Source: Cellvibrio sp. 79 (lineage in GTDB: Bacteria; Pseudomonadota; Gammaproteobacteria; Pseudomonadales; Cellvibrionaceae). From it: DNA of 64,000 nt. Both the position numbers and the translations under genes were made by a program. The notes beneath the pieces are model-generated. The model saw only the letters and a list, made by a program, of their open reading frames with translations. It was not told where the DNA came from and searched no databases. This document shows positions 18,247-27,986 of this stretch, one piece after another. Each line of letters starts with the position of its first letter. The first letter of the stretch is position 1. The stretch lies in assembly GCA_003056245.1 (NCBI GenBank), contig MVDH01000001.1, forward strand, positions 1,550,716 through 1,614,715, written 5' to 3'.

Positions 18247-18858
18247 TTAATAACCCACGGTAAAACGTTGTTGATGATGTTGTGGTTGTTCCAATTCATT
18301 GATCACTGCTACCGCGAAATCCTGATTGGAAATACGGCTCTCACCTTTTTCATCGACCAACAATTGTTCGCTGCCAATTCGGAATGTTCCGGTGCGCTGG
18401 CCGGGCTCAATAAATGCAGACGGCGATACATAAACCCAATCGAGATTTTTTTCTGCACGCAAGGCATCCAGAAAACCGATTGCCGCTTGTGCTACCGCTT
18501 TCCATTCATTGGGGAAATCGGGCGTGTCAATAACGCGTACACCGGGCGCTACTTCCAGGCTTCCGGCGCCGCCTACTACCAGCAAGCGCTGAACACCGGA
18601 CGCTTTTACGGCGTTGATTAACGCCGGAAAATCCACATTCAAGTAATGGAAAGAAATTACCGCAACATCATGTTTTGCCAGCGCAGCGGTTACTGCTTGC
18701 GCGTTATTGCTATCCAATGCACGGCTCGTAACTTGCGGATGCGCGGTAATTTTACTGGTGTCACGTACAAGAGCTGTTACTTGATGTTGGCGATTGATTG
18801 CTTCGGCCAAAATGTGTTGGCCAATAAAACCGGTAGCGCCTATTAATGCGATTTTCAT
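18247..18858 (-). CDS. NAD(P)-binding protein of the NmrA/atypical SDR type
   Basis: The 203-residue product begins MKIALIGATGFIGQHILAEA, a GxxGxxG dinucleotide-binding motif, followed by VTALVRDTSKI and VVGGAGSLEV, as in small NAD(P)H-binding epimerase-like proteins (YwnB-like). There is no catalytic YxxxK tetrad of classical SDRs, so it may be a sensor or quinone reductase-like enzyme. I start at ATG 18858, which has GAGGA 7 bases upstream. The frame is open 38 residues further upstream, but that part is not family-like and runs towards the divergent LysR gene. It probably forms an operon with the isochorismatase gene downstream. Confidence 0.82.
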   Translation of the reverse strand: MKIALIGATGFIGQHILAEAINRQHQVTALVRDTSKITAHPQVTSRALDSNNAQAVTAALAKHDVAVISFHYLNVDFPALINAVKASGVQRLLVVGGAGSLEVAPGVRVIDTPDFPNEWKAVAQAAIGFLDALRAEKNLDWVYVSPSAFIEPGQRTGTFRIGSEQLLVDEKGESRISNQDFAVAVINELEQPQHHQQRFTVGY

Positions 18859-18995
18859 AATCTGATCCTCATGGTTTGACTTGGATGGGGTGACTTTAAT
18901 GGTGTCAGTGGGAGCAGTATCGCTGTGATTGATTGTGCTGATAAGATGGCTAAAAGCTGATTCTGTGTTCATTAAAAGTGGACAATTGAGGTGAT

Positions 18996-19901
18996 ATGAC
19001 CAGTTTGTTTGATATCAACCTGAACCGTTTAGTGGTATTTGCGGCAGTAGTAGAGACAGGTTCAATTACTGCAGCGGCTGGCCGGTTAGGACTGGCCAAG
19101 ACGATGGTGAGCGCCCATATACAAAAGCTGGAAGCGGAGATTGGTAGTAATTTGCTGGTCCGCACCACTCGCCGTTTGCACCTTACTGACGCGGGAGGCC
19201 GCTTTTATGATGCGTGTCAGAAAATCCTGCAGGACACGGAGCTAGCCATAGCGGAAGCCAGCAATGACACTCAGCAGTTGCGCGGTAAATTGCGTATATC
19301 CACCTCTATTGATTACGGGGCATCGGTGGTGTCGCCGCTGGCTGCACGTTTGTGCAAGTTGCATCCGGATTTGCGTATTGAAATTATCGCCAGTGATCAT
19401 CGCGTCGATATGGTGGCCGAAGGTATTGATCTGGCAATTCGTATTGGCCGATTGGCGGACTCAAGCCACAAAGCCGCATTCATCGCCAGCTTCGACGAGT
19501 GGCTGGTTGCTGCTCCGGATTATGTTGCGGATCGTTTGCCTGGCGCGCCGGACATGTTGGATGCTTTCCCGTTGATTGGTTTATCCGTGTTATCTAATCC
19601 ATTGCATTGGACGTTTACAAGACAAGGATTTTCTTCCATGACGCATCGCTTCCAATCTTCCCTGATGACAAATACCTCCCTCGGTGTTCAAGCGGCAGCG
19701 CGGGTAGGGGCCGGTTTGGCGATATTACCGGATTACGCAGTGAAAGATGATATTGCCGCAGGCAGGCTGGTGCGTTTATTGCCTGAGTGGTCATTGCCCG
19801 GCGGCGGGATTTATGCCGTGTTTCCCGGTTCAGTACAGCGCTCGCAAAAGGTCGGTGTTTTTATTGAAGCGTTAAAACAGCGCTATAGTTCAGAGAGCTA
19901 A
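18996..19901 (+). CDS. LysR-family transcriptional regulator
   Basis: The 301-residue product has the LysR helix-turn-helix in residues 1-60 (FAAVVETGSITAAAGRLGLAKTMVSAHIQKLEAEIGSNLLVRTTRRLHLTDAG), then a two-lobed effector domain starting LRGKLRISTSIDYGASVVSPLAARL. It belongs to the subgroup that often controls a neighbouring oxidoreductase. It is divergent from the NAD(P)-binding/isochorismatase pair, its likely target. ATG 18996 has GAGGTGAT just upstream. Its last five codons, including the stop, form the first unit of a four-copy 15-bp tandem repeat. Confidence 0.9.
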   Translation: MTSLFDINLNRLVVFAAVVETGSITAAAGRLGLAKTMVSAHIQKLEAEIGSNLLVRTTRRLHLTDAGGRFYDACQKILQDTELAIAEASNDTQQLRGKLRISTSIDYGASVVSPLAARLCKLHPDLRIEIIASDHRVDMVAEGIDLAIRIGRLADSSHKAAFIASFDEWLVAAPDYVADRLPGAPDMLDAFPLIGLSVLSNPLHWTFTRQGFSSMTHRFQSSLMTNTSLGVQAAARVGAGLAILPDYAVKDDIAAGRLVRLLPEWSLPGGGIYAVFPGSVQRSQKVGVFIEALKQRYSSES

Positions 19902-19946
19902 AGTTCAGAGAACCAAAGTACAGAGAACCAAAGTTCAGAACGCTAA
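19887..19946 (+). repeat. Four 15-bp tandem repeats spanning the LysR stop codon
   Basis: Units at 19887 (agttcagagagctaa), 19902 (agttcagagaaccaa), 19917 (agtacagagaaccaa) and 19932 (agttcagaacgctaa). The first unit is exactly the last four codons plus stop of the LysR gene. All units stay in its reading frame, and the last also ends in TAA. Units 2 and 3 differ at the stop position (CAA). Confidence 0.9.
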
Positions 19947-19973
19947 TCATCTTTTTCTGTGGAGAGCTGGGCG

Positions 19974-20759
19974 ATGAAACGTATACCGGAATTGGTAATG
20001 CTCGATCTGGACGGAACCCTGTACATAGGCAAGCAAGCCATTCCCGGTGCAATTGTCTGTGTGCAGCAATTACGTAAGCGCGGCATCCAATTGCGCTTTC
20101 TTACGAACACGACGACTAAATCCCACGATGAATTAATTGCTCAATTGCGTGTAATGGGATTTACGCTGGAAGATGAAGAATTAATCAGTGCCCCCATTGC
20201 AGCTAAACTCGAATTATTAAGCCTGCAGCAAAAACTGCGGCGTCCGTTGCGAATTTGGCCGGTAGTTGCTGACGGAATCAAACAGGATTTTTCCGAATTT
20301 TTCTGGGACGAACAAAAGCCGGATTATATTATTCTGGGTGACGTTGGCGATGCCTGGGATATGACTCTTGTTAATCGCTTATTTAATGCAATGCACATCG
20401 GTGCAGAATTAATTGCTTTACATAAAAATCATTTCTGGCAAACAGAAGACGGTTTAAAAGCGGATATAGGATTTTTTGTTGCCGGCCTCGAATATGTGTG
20501 TGGTAAAACAGCGCGGGTAATGGGCAAACCTAATCGTGCTTTTTTCCAGCGAGTGCTGGATTCAGTGGGTGTTGATGCCAACAACGCTATTATGGTTGGC
20601 GATGACCTTGATAGCGATGTCGGTGGTGCACAGCAAATGGGGATTCGAGCATGCCTGGTAAAAACTGGCAAATATCGTGAAAGCTACGCTGATCATTCTC
20701 CCACTAAACCTGCGTACATCGTTCCTTCTGTTGCCGATCTCAATTTACTTTGGGATTAA
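19974..20759 (+). CDS. HAD-superfamily phosphatase, subfamily IIA (LHPP/HDHD2-like)
   Basis: The 261-residue product has HAD motif I (LVMLDLDGTLYIGKQ), motif II (RFLTNTTTKS), a IIA-type cap, GKPNRAFFQRVLDSVG with the motif III lysine, and motif IV (AIMVGDDLDSDVGGAQQMG). It most resembles the LHPP/HDHD2 branch, which removes phosphate from small molecules or phospho-amino acids. The actual substrate cannot be read from sequence. I start at ATG 19974 rather than the TTG five codons earlier because GGAG and GGG stand just before it. It follows the tandem repeat and probably has its own promoter. Confidence 0.85.
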   Translation: MKRIPELVMLDLDGTLYIGKQAIPGAIVCVQQLRKRGIQLRFLTNTTTKSHDELIAQLRVMGFTLEDEELISAPIAAKLELLSLQQKLRRPLRIWPVVADGIKQDFSEFFWDEQKPDYIILGDVGDAWDMTLVNRLFNAMHIGAELIALHKNHFWQTEDGLKADIGFFVAGLEYVCGKTARVMGKPNRAFFQRVLDSVGVDANNAIMVGDDLDSDVGGAQQMGIRACLVKTGKYRESYADHSPTKPAYIVPSVADLNLLWD

Positions 20760-21208
20760 TTTTCTGTTTTAGCGGCTACGTAAAAAATAATTGCGCTCTT
20801 TTGAAACCGATATATAAAGCCGAGTGCATTATTCTGTTTCTTTATGGTGCAAGCAAAATACTCTACTAAACTGCAAATAACTTTGGATGGGTTATATAAG
20901 TACCTGGATTCCTGATTCACCGCTGAATCTGCGCCAGTTATCGGGTGTTGCGCGATTCTTTTCGCAAAATAAATAAAGTTTTAATCAAATAATTTTTGAA
21001 AAATTTTATCAGTTCAAGTTGGCATGAAAACCGCTCCGGCAGAAGATCATAAAAAGCGCGGTATATGAAAGGAACGAACGCAAAAATCAAAAGACCACTG
21101 GCTTTTGCCAGCTAAGGTTTTTTGTGGCGCCTCATACGGTTTCGTTGCTGAAGAGAACATTGATGATTCATGAATTATTGATCGTTAACTAGCGAAAGGG
21201 GTGAGTAT
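20760..21208. other. Long leader region of the TonB-receptor operon
   Basis: About 450 bases with no ORF of note. A short hairpin ctggc-tttt-gccag at 21098-21111 is followed by ctaaggtttttt, a weak terminator-like form 90 bases before the receptor start. No riboswitch consensus was recognised. The receptor promoter should lie here. Confidence 0.45.
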
Positions 21209-24100
21209 ATGGGCAACACAAATCAACTGGCATTACTGATTAAATTAGTTACCTTGGGAATATCGGGTGGTCTGTTATTGATATCGTTACCGGTAGTTGC
21301 GCAAGATGCCGGTGCAAAAGAACCGATAGAAGAAATTATGGTTACCGGTTCGCGTATTAAGCGCCCTGAACTCACATCTAACAGCCCGATCGCAATAGTC
21401 GAGGCGGCTGATCTCAAAATGACCAATACGGTTAACCCGGAAGAATTTTTACGCGATGACCCGCGTTTTGTTGCGGCATTGGGTAGCAATACCAACAACG
21501 GAAATGATGGTGGGGCAACGGTTAACCTGCGCAATCTCGGTGAAGAGCGCACGCTGGTGCTGGTCGATGGTAAACGTTTTACTCCTTACGATTATCAGGG
21601 ATTTGTTGATCTGGCGATGATTCCCACTGCATTAATTGAGCGTGTGGAAGTGGTAACCGGCGGTGCTTCCGCTGTTTACGGTTCTGATGCCATTGGTGGT
21701 GTTGTGAACTTCGTAATGAAAAAAGACTTTAGCGGAGTTGAATTTGATTTGTCCCGGTCATCCAGCTTCGAAAGTGACGCCGAGCGCGATGATCTCAGCA
21801 TTACATTTGGCGGTAATATCGCTGATGGAAAAGGCAATATTGTTGCCAGTCTCACTTATAGTAAACAGGAAGCCTTGTATCAGGGCGCGCGCAAATACTC
21901 CGAATTTTCGCTCGATAATATGTTGGAGCCTGGCGGCAGCGGAACGCATCCGAACGGGACCGTTTATACATCGGTTGATATTCCCGCTTTTGGTATTGGT
22001 TTGGATGACCCGGTGCAATTCGATGATTCCGGAAATTTAACGGACGATGTCCAGTCATTTAACTTCAATCCTTATAACCTCTTAATTACACCGCAAGAAA
22101 AATATGTAGGCACTGTTATCGGTACCTACAAAATTACTGATCAAACCGAATTTTTCTCTCGCTTATCCTTTGCCAATAATCGCGTTGATACGATTCAGGC
22201 ACCGACCGGGACATTTTTCTTCCCTTATTCTCTCAATGTTGATAATCCTTTTTTAAGTGAACAAGACCAGGCCATTCTTGCCGGGCTTGATGCAGTGGAA
22301 GAGGGGGAGGCACAAAACGATGGCTTGGTCGATATTGCTTTTGGTCGCCGTTTAACCGAGCTGGGGACGCGCGATTCACTGTATGAAAATACTACAGTGC
22401 AATTTGTTGCCGGTTTGCGCGGTATTATTTTTAATGATTACGATTGGGAAATCTTTGCGCAAAAAGGTCATACGGCACGCGCGCAAAATTTTATTAACGA
22501 TGTGGACTATGCCAAATCGCAACAAGCCATGCTGGCAGTGGAAGATCCCGATACTGGCGACATTGTTTGTGAAGATGATAGCGGTGGTTGTGTGCCGGTA
22601 AATTATTTCGGGCCGGATACTATCACTCCGGAAATGGCAAAATTTATTCGTTTTAATCTCAACGAAAATAATCGCACGAACCAACTGGTAGTGGGCGGAA
22701 CTATTTCCGGTCCGTTGGGATTTACTTTTCCCTCTGCCAATAGTGCTGTGCAGTTTGCGGCAGGCTTTGAGCATCGCGAAGAAGATGCGCAAAATATGCC
22801 TGACCAAAATTATACCAACGCCAATTCTGTGGGTTATGGTGGTAGTTCACCGGTCGATGCCAGTTTGAAAGTGCAAGAATTGTTTGCTGAAGTACGTGTG
22901 CCTGTAGTGGAGGATGCGGCCTTTGCCAAAGCGATTATTCTTGAGGCCGCTGCGCGCACCGCCGATTACGATAATAAAGTTGTGATTGGCGAAACCACCG
23001 CCAATCAATTTGATAACACGAGCTATAAATTTGGCGGCGAGTGGGCCGTTAATGATGGTGTGCGTTTGCGCGCTTTATTCCAGCATGCTGTGCGTGCGCC
23101 GAATCTGGCGGAAATTGGATTGCCTAAAACGCCATCCACTGGCGATTTAAACATTGATTATTGCGCAGAAGATGACGCACTTTCTGATCCCGCGTTAGTC
23201 ACACTCTGTGAACAAACCGGCGTGCCTGCCGGAAAAGTCGGTGCTTTTAATAGCATCCAGGCAGGGCAAACCAATAATTATATCGGTGGCAATCCGGATC
23301 TAACTCCTGAAGAAGCAGACACACTCACAGCGGGCATAGTGTTTACTCCCGCGTCTATGCCACTGACGCTCTCGCTGGATTATTACGATATCGATATTGA
23401 AAACGTAATTCTCGCGCTGTCAGAACAAAATATCGTGGATGCCTGTTATCTATTGGATAAAAAACCGGATGGTTTTTTCTGCTCGCGCATCCATCGCAGC
23501 CCGATGAGCGGTACTTTGTTATCGGGCACAGAGACTGGCGTTGATGCATCGGTTGTGAATGCGGGTCGCAAAAGAACGAAGGGGATAGATTTTGTCGCCA
23601 ATTACCATTTTGATTTGAATACACTGGGTTCGCTGGATATTGGTTTTAATGCAGTAAAAGTGTTGGAAAATAAGCAGCAAGACGCCGCGTTATTTCCTAC
23701 CATTGATTGTGCCGGGCTGATTGGTAAAACCTGTTTGCGCCCTGATCCGGAATTACGCTTTACCCAAACCACCCGCTGGAGTCTGGATGCCTGGACTGTG
23801 ACGTTACGGTGGCAATATATTGATGAATTAACGCAGGATGCAGTGGTATTGGGTAATGCATCTGCCGATGATTATGCGGTGGTGACTGTTCCCGATTACA
23901 ACTATTTTGACTTGTTTGCCAGTTATGCATTTAACGATATTCTTGAGCTGCGCGCCGGGATTTATAATGTGTTGGATAAAGAGCCCCCTATTGTAGGCAA
24001 CGAATACGGCGGTACAGCGGAGAACAGTGGTAATACATTCCCGGCTACCTATGATCCGATTGGTCGTTCAGGTTTTGTGGGAATGAACCTGAAATTTTAA
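21209..24100 (+). CDS. TonB-dependent outer-membrane receptor (probable peptide uptake)
   Basis: The 963-residue product has a signal peptide (LVTLGISGGLLLISLPVVAQ) and the TonB-box/plug start EEIMVTGSRIKRPELTSNSP. The plug holds VNLRNLGEERTLVLVDGKRF and RVEVVTGGASAVYGSDAIGGVVNF. A large beta-barrel follows, ending ...FVGMNLKF with terminal Phe. This is the large-receptor type common in Xanthomonas, Shewanella and Cellvibrio for peptides or glycans. The genes just downstream encode a POT peptide transporter and a peptidyl-dipeptidase, so peptides are the likeliest substrate. GGGGTGA precedes the ATG. The 450-base leader suggests regulated expression. Confidence 0.92.
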   Translation: MGNTNQLALLIKLVTLGISGGLLLISLPVVAQDAGAKEPIEEIMVTGSRIKRPELTSNSPIAIVEAADLKMTNTVNPEEFLRDDPRFVAALGSNTNNGNDGGATVNLRNLGEERTLVLVDGKRFTPYDYQGFVDLAMIPTALIERVEVVTGGASAVYGSDAIGGVVNFVMKKDFSGVEFDLSRSSSFESDAERDDLSITFGGNIADGKGNIVASLTYSKQEALYQGARKYSEFSLDNMLEPGGSGTHPNGTVYTSVDIPAFGIGLDDPVQFDDSGNLTDDVQSFNFNPYNLLITPQEKYVGTVIGTYKITDQTEFFSRLSFANNRVDTIQAPTGTFFFPYSLNVDNPFLSEQDQAILAGLDAVEEGEAQNDGLVDIAFGRRLTELGTRDSLYENTTVQFVAGLRGIIFNDYDWEIFAQKGHTARAQNFINDVDYAKSQQAMLAVEDPDTGDIVCEDDSGGCVPVNYFGPDTITPEMAKFIRFNLNENNRTNQLVVGGTISGPLGFTFPSANSAVQFAAGFEHREEDAQNMPDQNYTNANSVGYGGSSPVDASLKVQELFAEVRVPVVEDAAFAKAIILEAAARTADYDNKVVIGETTANQFDNTSYKFGGEWAVNDGVRLRALFQHAVRAPNLAEIGLPKTPSTGDLNIDYCAEDDALSDPALVTLCEQTGVPAGKVGAFNSIQAGQTNNYIGGNPDLTPEEADTLTAGIVFTPASMPLTLSLDYYDIDIENVILALSEQNIVDACYLLDKKPDGFFCSRIHRSPMSGTLLSGTETGVDASVVNAGRKRTKGIDFVANYHFDLNTLGSLDIGFNAVKVLENKQQDAALFPTIDCAGLIGKTCLRPDPELRFTQTTRWSLDAWTVTLRWQYIDELTQDAVVLGNASADDYAVVTVPDYNYFDLFASYAFNDILELRAGIYNVLDKEPPIVGNEYGGTAENSGNTFPATYDPIGRSGFVGMNLKF

Positions 24101-24243
24101 AATACGCTGATTGGTTGCAGCTTGTGCAGAATTAGCAAGCAGTTAAAGGATTGGCTGGTTTTCTGCATAAGTTGCAGTCGCTGATGGAATTGCATCAGTA
24201 TAAAAAACAGAACATAACAATTAACTGCAAAAATCAAACAAGA

Positions 24244-26028
24244 ATGAACTCTATGTTAAAGACCAGTGATGATTTTCTCGGGCACCCTAAAGGCCTTTAT
24301 ATTTGTTTCGCGACCGAGATGTGGGAGCGATTTTCTTTTTACGGAATGAAATTTATTCTGCTGTTATACCTAACCAAATACCATTTATTTTCCGATAACC
24401 ATGGTCTGGATATTCTCGGTGCTTATGCGGGCCTGGTTTACGCATTGCCGGTAATTGGTGGTTTGATTGCAGACCGTTATCTAGGCACGCGCCGGGCAGT
24501 TTTATTCGGTGGGATTTTATTAGTTATTGGTCATTTTTTAATGGCAGTGGAAGGGCAGCAAGCGGTGCATTATCCCGCTGGAACCACGTTGACAGAATCG
24601 CTAACGCTTGCCACGGGTGAGGTATTGGCGGCAGGAGCTGTGCTCACCAACGAAGTCACTAAACAGGATACCGCCGCGCTTAATGTTTTCTACACCGCAA
24701 TTGCATTTATTGTCATCGGTGTTGGTTTTTTAAAACCCAATATTTCGGTAATTGTCGGCAAACTTTATCCCGAAAACGATCCTCGTCGCGATTCCGGTTT
24801 TACGCTTTTCTATATGGGAATTAATGTTGGTGCATTGGTGGCGACATTAGTGTGCGGCTGGTTAGGTGAAACCTACGGTTGGAAATACGGTTTTGGTTTG
24901 GCTGGTATTGGTATGATTTTCGGATTAATTACGTTTTTATTTGGCCAACGTTATTTACGGGGTTATGCGGAGTCGCCCAATCCTGAATGGCTTGCAACAA
25001 AACTCGCAGGTATTAAACAAGAGTGGTGGATTTATATTGGTAGCATTTTAGCGTTACCAATAATTTGGTGGTTGGTGCAAAGCGAGCCGGTTGTGCACAT
25101 TACGCAAAATATTTTCTTGTTGCTCGGCATTGTCGGCATTCTCGCTTATGCCATGATTCATCCCAATCCCTGGCAATCCAAAAAATCACTACTGGCGTTA
25201 ACAGCGGTAGTAATTTTTATTGGCATCGGCAGCGTGCTTACACAAAACCACGTGTTCCAGGTATCTGACGATGCTACAGAATATTGGCTGTATGCCGCAT
25301 TGTTGGGATTACTGGTATTTGTTATTTACGGATTTGTTAATCATCGCAGTATTGAATTTATGCGCACATTGGTGTTGATGGTTCTTATTGTTTCTACCAT
25401 TGTATTCTGGTCGCTGTTTGAACAATCGGCTGCATCCATGACGTTATTTGCGGACCGTGTTTTGGATCGCGATGTATTTGGCGCAACGATAAAAGCCAGT
25501 CAATTCGCTGCACTTAATCCTGCGTTCATTATGTTACTCGCTATTCCTTTTGCCTTGCTTTGGCCATGGCTGGATTCACGTGGCCTTAATCCATCCACAC
25601 CCGTAAAATTTGCAATAGGTACTATTCTTGCCGGCTTGGGTTTTGGTGCGTTGGTATTGGGTGCGCAATTTCCAAATGACTTGGGCAAGGTGGCGACACT
25701 CTGGTTTGTGCTTGCGTATTTTTGCCATAGCACTGGTGAATTGTGTTTGTCCCCGATTGGATTATCGGCTGTTACTAAGTTATCGATTCCGCGCGTAGTT
25801 GGTGTGAGTATGGGCACCTGGTTTGTGGCGACTGCGCTTTCAGAAACATTGGCAACGCGCTTATCAAAACTTGCTTCCATTGATACATCGGCTAAATCCG
25901 ATGTATCTGCCATGCTCGTCACTTATACCGGATTGTTTGAATATCTCACCGTGCTAGGTGTAGGGTTCGGCGTATTTTTATTGGTGCTCTCGCCGCTGTT
26001 AAAACGCGGTATGGCGGGAATTCGTTAA
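24244..26028 (+). CDS. POT-family proton-dependent di/tripeptide transporter
   Basis: The product of about 594 residues has around 14 membrane segments. The proton-coupling motif ExxERFxxYG is present as EMWERFSFYG, and the PTR2 signature appears in FLKPNISVIVGKLYP and GFTLFYMGINVGA. It imports small peptides across the inner membrane with protons. I start at ATG 24244 (MNSMLKTSDDF, typical of the family start DDFLGHPKGLY); ATG 24253 is equally possible, and the frame open upstream to 24151 lacks family similarity. The gene lies 143 bases after the TonB receptor and 31 before the M2 peptidase. An insert of about 40 residues between early helices (GQQAVHYPAGTTL) is seen in longer POT members. 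Confidence 0.93.
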   Translation: MNSMLKTSDDFLGHPKGLYICFATEMWERFSFYGMKFILLLYLTKYHLFSDNHGLDILGAYAGLVYALPVIGGLIADRYLGTRRAVLFGGILLVIGHFLMAVEGQQAVHYPAGTTLTESLTLATGEVLAAGAVLTNEVTKQDTAALNVFYTAIAFIVIGVGFLKPNISVIVGKLYPENDPRRDSGFTLFYMGINVGALVATLVCGWLGETYGWKYGFGLAGIGMIFGLITFLFGQRYLRGYAESPNPEWLATKLAGIKQEWWIYIGSILALPIIWWLVQSEPVVHITQNIFLLLGIVGILAYAMIHPNPWQSKKSLLALTAVVIFIGIGSVLTQNHVFQVSDDATEYWLYAALLGLLVFVIYGFVNHRSIEFMRTLVLMVLIVSTIVFWSLFEQSAASMTLFADRVLDRDVFGATIKASQFAALNPAFIMLLAIPFALLWPWLDSRGLNPSTPVKFAIGTILAGLGFGALVLGAQFPNDLGKVATLWFVLAYFCHSTGELCLSPIGLSAVTKLSIPRVVGVSMGTWFVATALSETLATRLSKLASIDTSAKSDVSAMLVTYTGLFEYLTVLGVGFGVFLLVLSPLLKRGMAGIR

Positions 26029-26059
26029 TCCAAACCATTTCCAAAATGGAATCTTGCTT

Positions 26060-27934
26060 ATGATTAAAAAGATGAGGATAAGAAAAGTGCATCAACATAT
26101 TGCACTGCGCGCAACAACGATGTTGGCATCTTGTATTTTTTTAGCATCATGCCAGTCTTCGTCACCAGCCAAACAAGATGAAGCGGTTTCAGATAAAAAA
26201 ACGGCAGATGCTTTTATTGCAGATGTTAACCAACGCTATCTGGATATTTACCGCGAAACCAATGCCGCACAATGGGCCTATCTGACTTATATCAACGAAG
26301 ACACGGCGCTCCTGGCATCAAAAGCCAACGAGCGTATGATGGCATTTGATAAAGATATTCTCGCCGAAGCACGTGCGTATAAAGATAAACCAATGTCCAC
26401 ATCCACGGCCAAGGCTTACACCAATTTAACGTTGGGTAAAACATTATTGCCGCCGGACACTCAAGCTGAGCGTGCTGAACTCGCGCAGTTGGGCACCAAT
26501 ATGGAAGGCATTTACGGTGCTGGAAAATATTGCAAACCCAAAAAAGGTAGCACCACTGAACAAGAGTGCCGCGATTTAAATCAACTGTCTGATGTATTGG
26601 TAAAAAGCCGTAAATATGATGAGTTGTTGGATGCATGGACTGGCTGGCGTACGGTAGCGCCGTCGTATAAAAAAGATTATGTACGTTACGTAGAACTGGT
26701 TAATTCAGGAGCGCGTGCTTACGGTTTTAGCGATCTCGGTGCATCCTGGAAATCCGGTTACGATATGCCTTCTGCAAATTTTGAAGCGGAAGTGGAGCGC
26801 CTCTGGTCACAGGTAGAACCTTTATATAAATCATTGCATTGTAAAGTGCGCACTGATCTCGCCAAACATTATGGCAAGGATAAAGTGCCGCTCGATCAAG
26901 GTATTCCCGCGCATTTGCTTGGCAACATGTGGAGCCAGCAATGGGGTAGCATTTACGATTTGGTAACACCTTATCCCGGTGTAGGTGATCTGGATGTCAC
27001 TGCTGCGCTAGTAAAAAGCAAAAAAGATGCAGTGGGCATTGCCAAAACGGCTGAGCATTTTTTTACTTCATTAGGTTTGCAATCCTTGCCCCAAAGTTTT
27101 TGGGAAAAATCCATGCTCACCAAGCCGCGTGATCGCGAAGTCGTGTGCCATGCAAGTGCATGGACGATGGATGCGAAAGATGATGTGCGAATTAAGGAAT
27201 GTATTGAGCCAACAGAAATCGAATTTGAAACCATTCACCACGAACTTGGCCACATTTATTATTTCCTCGAATATAAAAATCAGCCTTATCTGTTTCAGAA
27301 TGGCGCTAACGATGGTTTCCATGAAGCGATTGGCGATACCGTTGTGCTCTCGATGACACCGGGTTATTTAAAAAGTATCGGCCTGATTAATAAAGTAGAA
27401 AACAATCAGAAAGCGGTTATCAACCAACAAATGAAATTAGCGCTGGATAAGGTCGCATTTTTACCGTTCGGAAAAATTATCGACCAATGGCGTTGGCAAG
27501 TATTTTCCGGGAAAATAAAACCGGAACAATACAACCAATCCTGGTGGCAATTGGTAAATCAATATCAAGGCATTCGCTCTGCTATACCGCGTAGCGAAAA
27601 TGATTTTGATGCGGGCTCTAAATACCACGTAGCTGCTAACGTTCCCTATACCCGCTATTTCATCGCACACATTCTGCAATTCCAATTCCATAAAGCCTTG
27701 TGTGAAGCTGCTGGCTTTAAAGGACCATTGCACGAATGTTCCATCTATAACAGCAAAGAAGCCGGCAAAAAATTACAGACATTATTAGCTGCCGGTTCCA
27801 GCAAACCGTGGCAAGATGTTTTGGAAGAGGCCATTGGCACCCGCGAAATGGATGCCTCTGCCATTCTGGATTATTTCGCGCCATTGAAAATCTGGCTGGA
27901 TGAGCAAAATAAAGGGCAGGCGTGTAGTTGGTAA
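26060..27934 (+). CDS. M2-family peptidyl-dipeptidase (ACE-like) lipoprotein
   Basis: The 624-residue product has a lipoprotein signal peptide with lipobox LASC (Cys near residue 32). The zinc motif HExxH is seen in IHHELGHIYYFLEY, and the third ligand glutamate in FHEAIGDTVVLSM, 24 residues further on, as in M2 peptidases related to angiotensin-converting enzyme. These remove C-terminal dipeptides. As a membrane-anchored periplasmic enzyme it would trim peptides brought in by the TonB receptor and feed dipeptides to the POT transporter encoded just upstream. Start ATG 26060; a TTG two codons earlier is less likely. Followed by a bidirectional terminator. Confidence 0.93.
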   Translation: MIKKMRIRKVHQHIALRATTMLASCIFLASCQSSSPAKQDEAVSDKKTADAFIADVNQRYLDIYRETNAAQWAYLTYINEDTALLASKANERMMAFDKDILAEARAYKDKPMSTSTAKAYTNLTLGKTLLPPDTQAERAELAQLGTNMEGIYGAGKYCKPKKGSTTEQECRDLNQLSDVLVKSRKYDELLDAWTGWRTVAPSYKKDYVRYVELVNSGARAYGFSDLGASWKSGYDMPSANFEAEVERLWSQVEPLYKSLHCKVRTDLAKHYGKDKVPLDQGIPAHLLGNMWSQQWGSIYDLVTPYPGVGDLDVTAALVKSKKDAVGIAKTAEHFFTSLGLQSLPQSFWEKSMLTKPRDREVVCHASAWTMDAKDDVRIKECIEPTEIEFETIHHELGHIYYFLEYKNQPYLFQNGANDGFHEAIGDTVVLSMTPGYLKSIGLINKVENNQKAVINQQMKLALDKVAFLPFGKIIDQWRWQVFSGKIKPEQYNQSWWQLVNQYQGIRSAIPRSENDFDAGSKYHVAANVPYTRYFIAHILQFQFHKALCEAAGFKGPLHECSIYNSKEAGKKLQTLLAAGSSKPWQDVLEEAIGTREMDASAILDYFAPLKIWLDEQNKGQACSW

Positions 27935-27950
27935 ATAATAATTGCGAAAG

Positions 27951-27982
27951 AAAAACGGCCGATATATTCGGCCGTTTTTTTT
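27951..27982. terminator. Bidirectional terminator between M2 peptidase and MATE genes
   Basis: aaaaacggccga pairs with tcggccgttttt around a short loop (27951-27982), with T-runs on both strands between convergent genes. Confidence 0.9.
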
Positions 27983-27986
27983 CGTA

